Below are positions 63,561 to 64,000 of a DNA stretch of 64,000 bases, piece by piece. Location: contig NZ_VRYZ01000009.1 in assembly GCF_008064635.1 (NCBI RefSeq), forward strand, positions 62,001 to 126,000, read 5' to 3'. The stretch comes from Parahaliea aestuarii (GTDB lineage Bacteria > Pseudomonadota > Gammaproteobacteria > Pseudomonadales > Halieaceae). Below the pieces are notes generated by a model that made no database searches, was not told the DNA's origin, and worked only from the letters and a program-made list of their open reading frames with translations. Made by a program: the position numbers and the translations under genes. How positions within the stretch are numbered: position 1 is the stretch's first letter; each line of letters opens with the position of its first letter.

Positions 63561-64000
63561 GCCGGCAAAGCGACGCTATTCTTGAACTCGACGGTGTCTA
63601 TCTCAACTACTCGGCCGGCAAGAACCATTTTTCCGAGGGGGTGCATCACGTCCTTGAGGATGTCTCCCTGACATTAACCGAGGGTGAGACGCTTGGTGTT
63701 ATTGGTCGTAATGGCTGTGGCAAGACCACTATTCTCCGGCTAATGGGGGGGATAATCGCCCCAACCAAAGGCTCTGTTTGGCAGCGACCAGGTACCGCTT
63801 CAGCCTTGCTCTCGATCGGCCTCGGGTTTCGAGGCGACCTGTCGGGTAGGGATAATGCACTCCTGTCAGCGATGATGCAGGGTGCTAGTCGACGCCATGC
63901 CATGTCTTTCCTGGAGGAAATCAAGGAGTTCTCCGAATTGGGCGAATCCTTTGAGGAGCCGGTCAAAACCTATTCTTCCGGTATGCGATCACGTCTTGGT
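63557..64000 (+). CDS. ABC polysaccharide exporter ATPase (Wzt/KpsT-like), 3' truncated by window
   Basis: The first 148 residues are visible. They include Walker A GRNGCGKTT (near 54), the Q-loop region around SIGLGFRGDLSGRDN that is typical of Wzt/TagH-type exporters, and the beginning of the ABC signature (TYSSGMRSRLG) at the window end. Walker B and any C-terminal carbohydrate-binding domain lie beyond. It would power the Wzm-like permease. Confidence 0.92.
   Translation, partial: MSRQSDAILELDGVYLNYSAGKNHFSEGVHHVLEDVSLTLTEGETLGVIGRNGCGKTTILRLMGGIIAPTKGSVWQRPGTASALLSIGLGFRGDLSGRDNALLSAMMQGASRRHAMSFLEEIKEFSELGESFEEPVKTYSSGMRSRLG

Overview
The window is about 60% G+C by eye and comes from a Gram-negative bacterium, most likely a marine gammaproteobacterium of the Halieaceae/Cellvibrionales type. 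That placement is inference. It rests on the rpsU-dnaG-rpoD macromolecular-synthesis operon, the rsmA-apaG-apaH cluster, a class II CCA enzyme with HD domain, four TonB-dependent receptors without SusD partners, and several exported hydrolases.

Left part (1-22 kb): the 3' end of an AraC-type regulator, then a receptor / exported M20 amidohydrolase / double-lobed CaiB-BaiF CoA-transferase operon. Next are a deazaflavin-type oxidoreductase and the ABC-F ATPase YbiT. A possible small genomic islet (about 9.19-12.80 kb) lies between a degenerate tRNA 3' fragment and an intact CAU-anticodon tRNA. It carries a sulfatase, a SnoaL-like protein, a relic higBA toxin-antitoxin pair and a SEC-C/prolyl-4-hydroxylase-like dioxygenase. 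After the tRNA come a large unrecognised lipoprotein, a SulP-STAS-cNMP transporter, a TetR regulator with two tandem 17-bp operators, and two convergent beta-lactamase-fold serine hydrolases.

Central part (22-43 kb): the most interesting region. Two related modules face a GntR/FCD regulator. Module A is receptor, DgcA-type racemase, Tat-exported M19 dipeptidase homologue, serine hydrolase with C-terminal membrane segments, and DUF819 permease. Module B is receptor, N-acyl-D-amino-acid deacylase lipoprotein, YkvI-type permease, DgcN (DUF1611), a second DgcA, a second membrane-ended serine hydrolase, class IV aminotransferase and BCCT transporter. Several module B genes overlap by 4 bp. DgcN and DgcA are known enzymes of a D-glutamate catabolic route (D-Glu to N-acetyl-D-Glu to N-acetyl-L-Glu). 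I infer a complete outside-to-inside pathway for scavenging D-Glu-containing peptides or N-acyl-D-Glu. The M19 protein has lost most of the family's metal ligands.

Right part (43-64 kb): a fourth receptor with a small HExxH membrane protein, then the core block rpoD-dnaG-yqeY-rpsU (minus strand), tsaD-folB-folK (plus), a DUF4160/DUF2442 pair, and cca / pteridine-reductase-like SDR / small EamA-type transporter (minus). These are followed by galE, an orphan ParD-like antitoxin, and rsmA-apaG-apaH. The window ends in a surface-polysaccharide locus: sulfotransferase, two family 2 glycosyltransferases, and an ABC-2 exporter permease with the start of its ATPase. I saw no rRNA, CRISPR array, insertion sequence or prophage.
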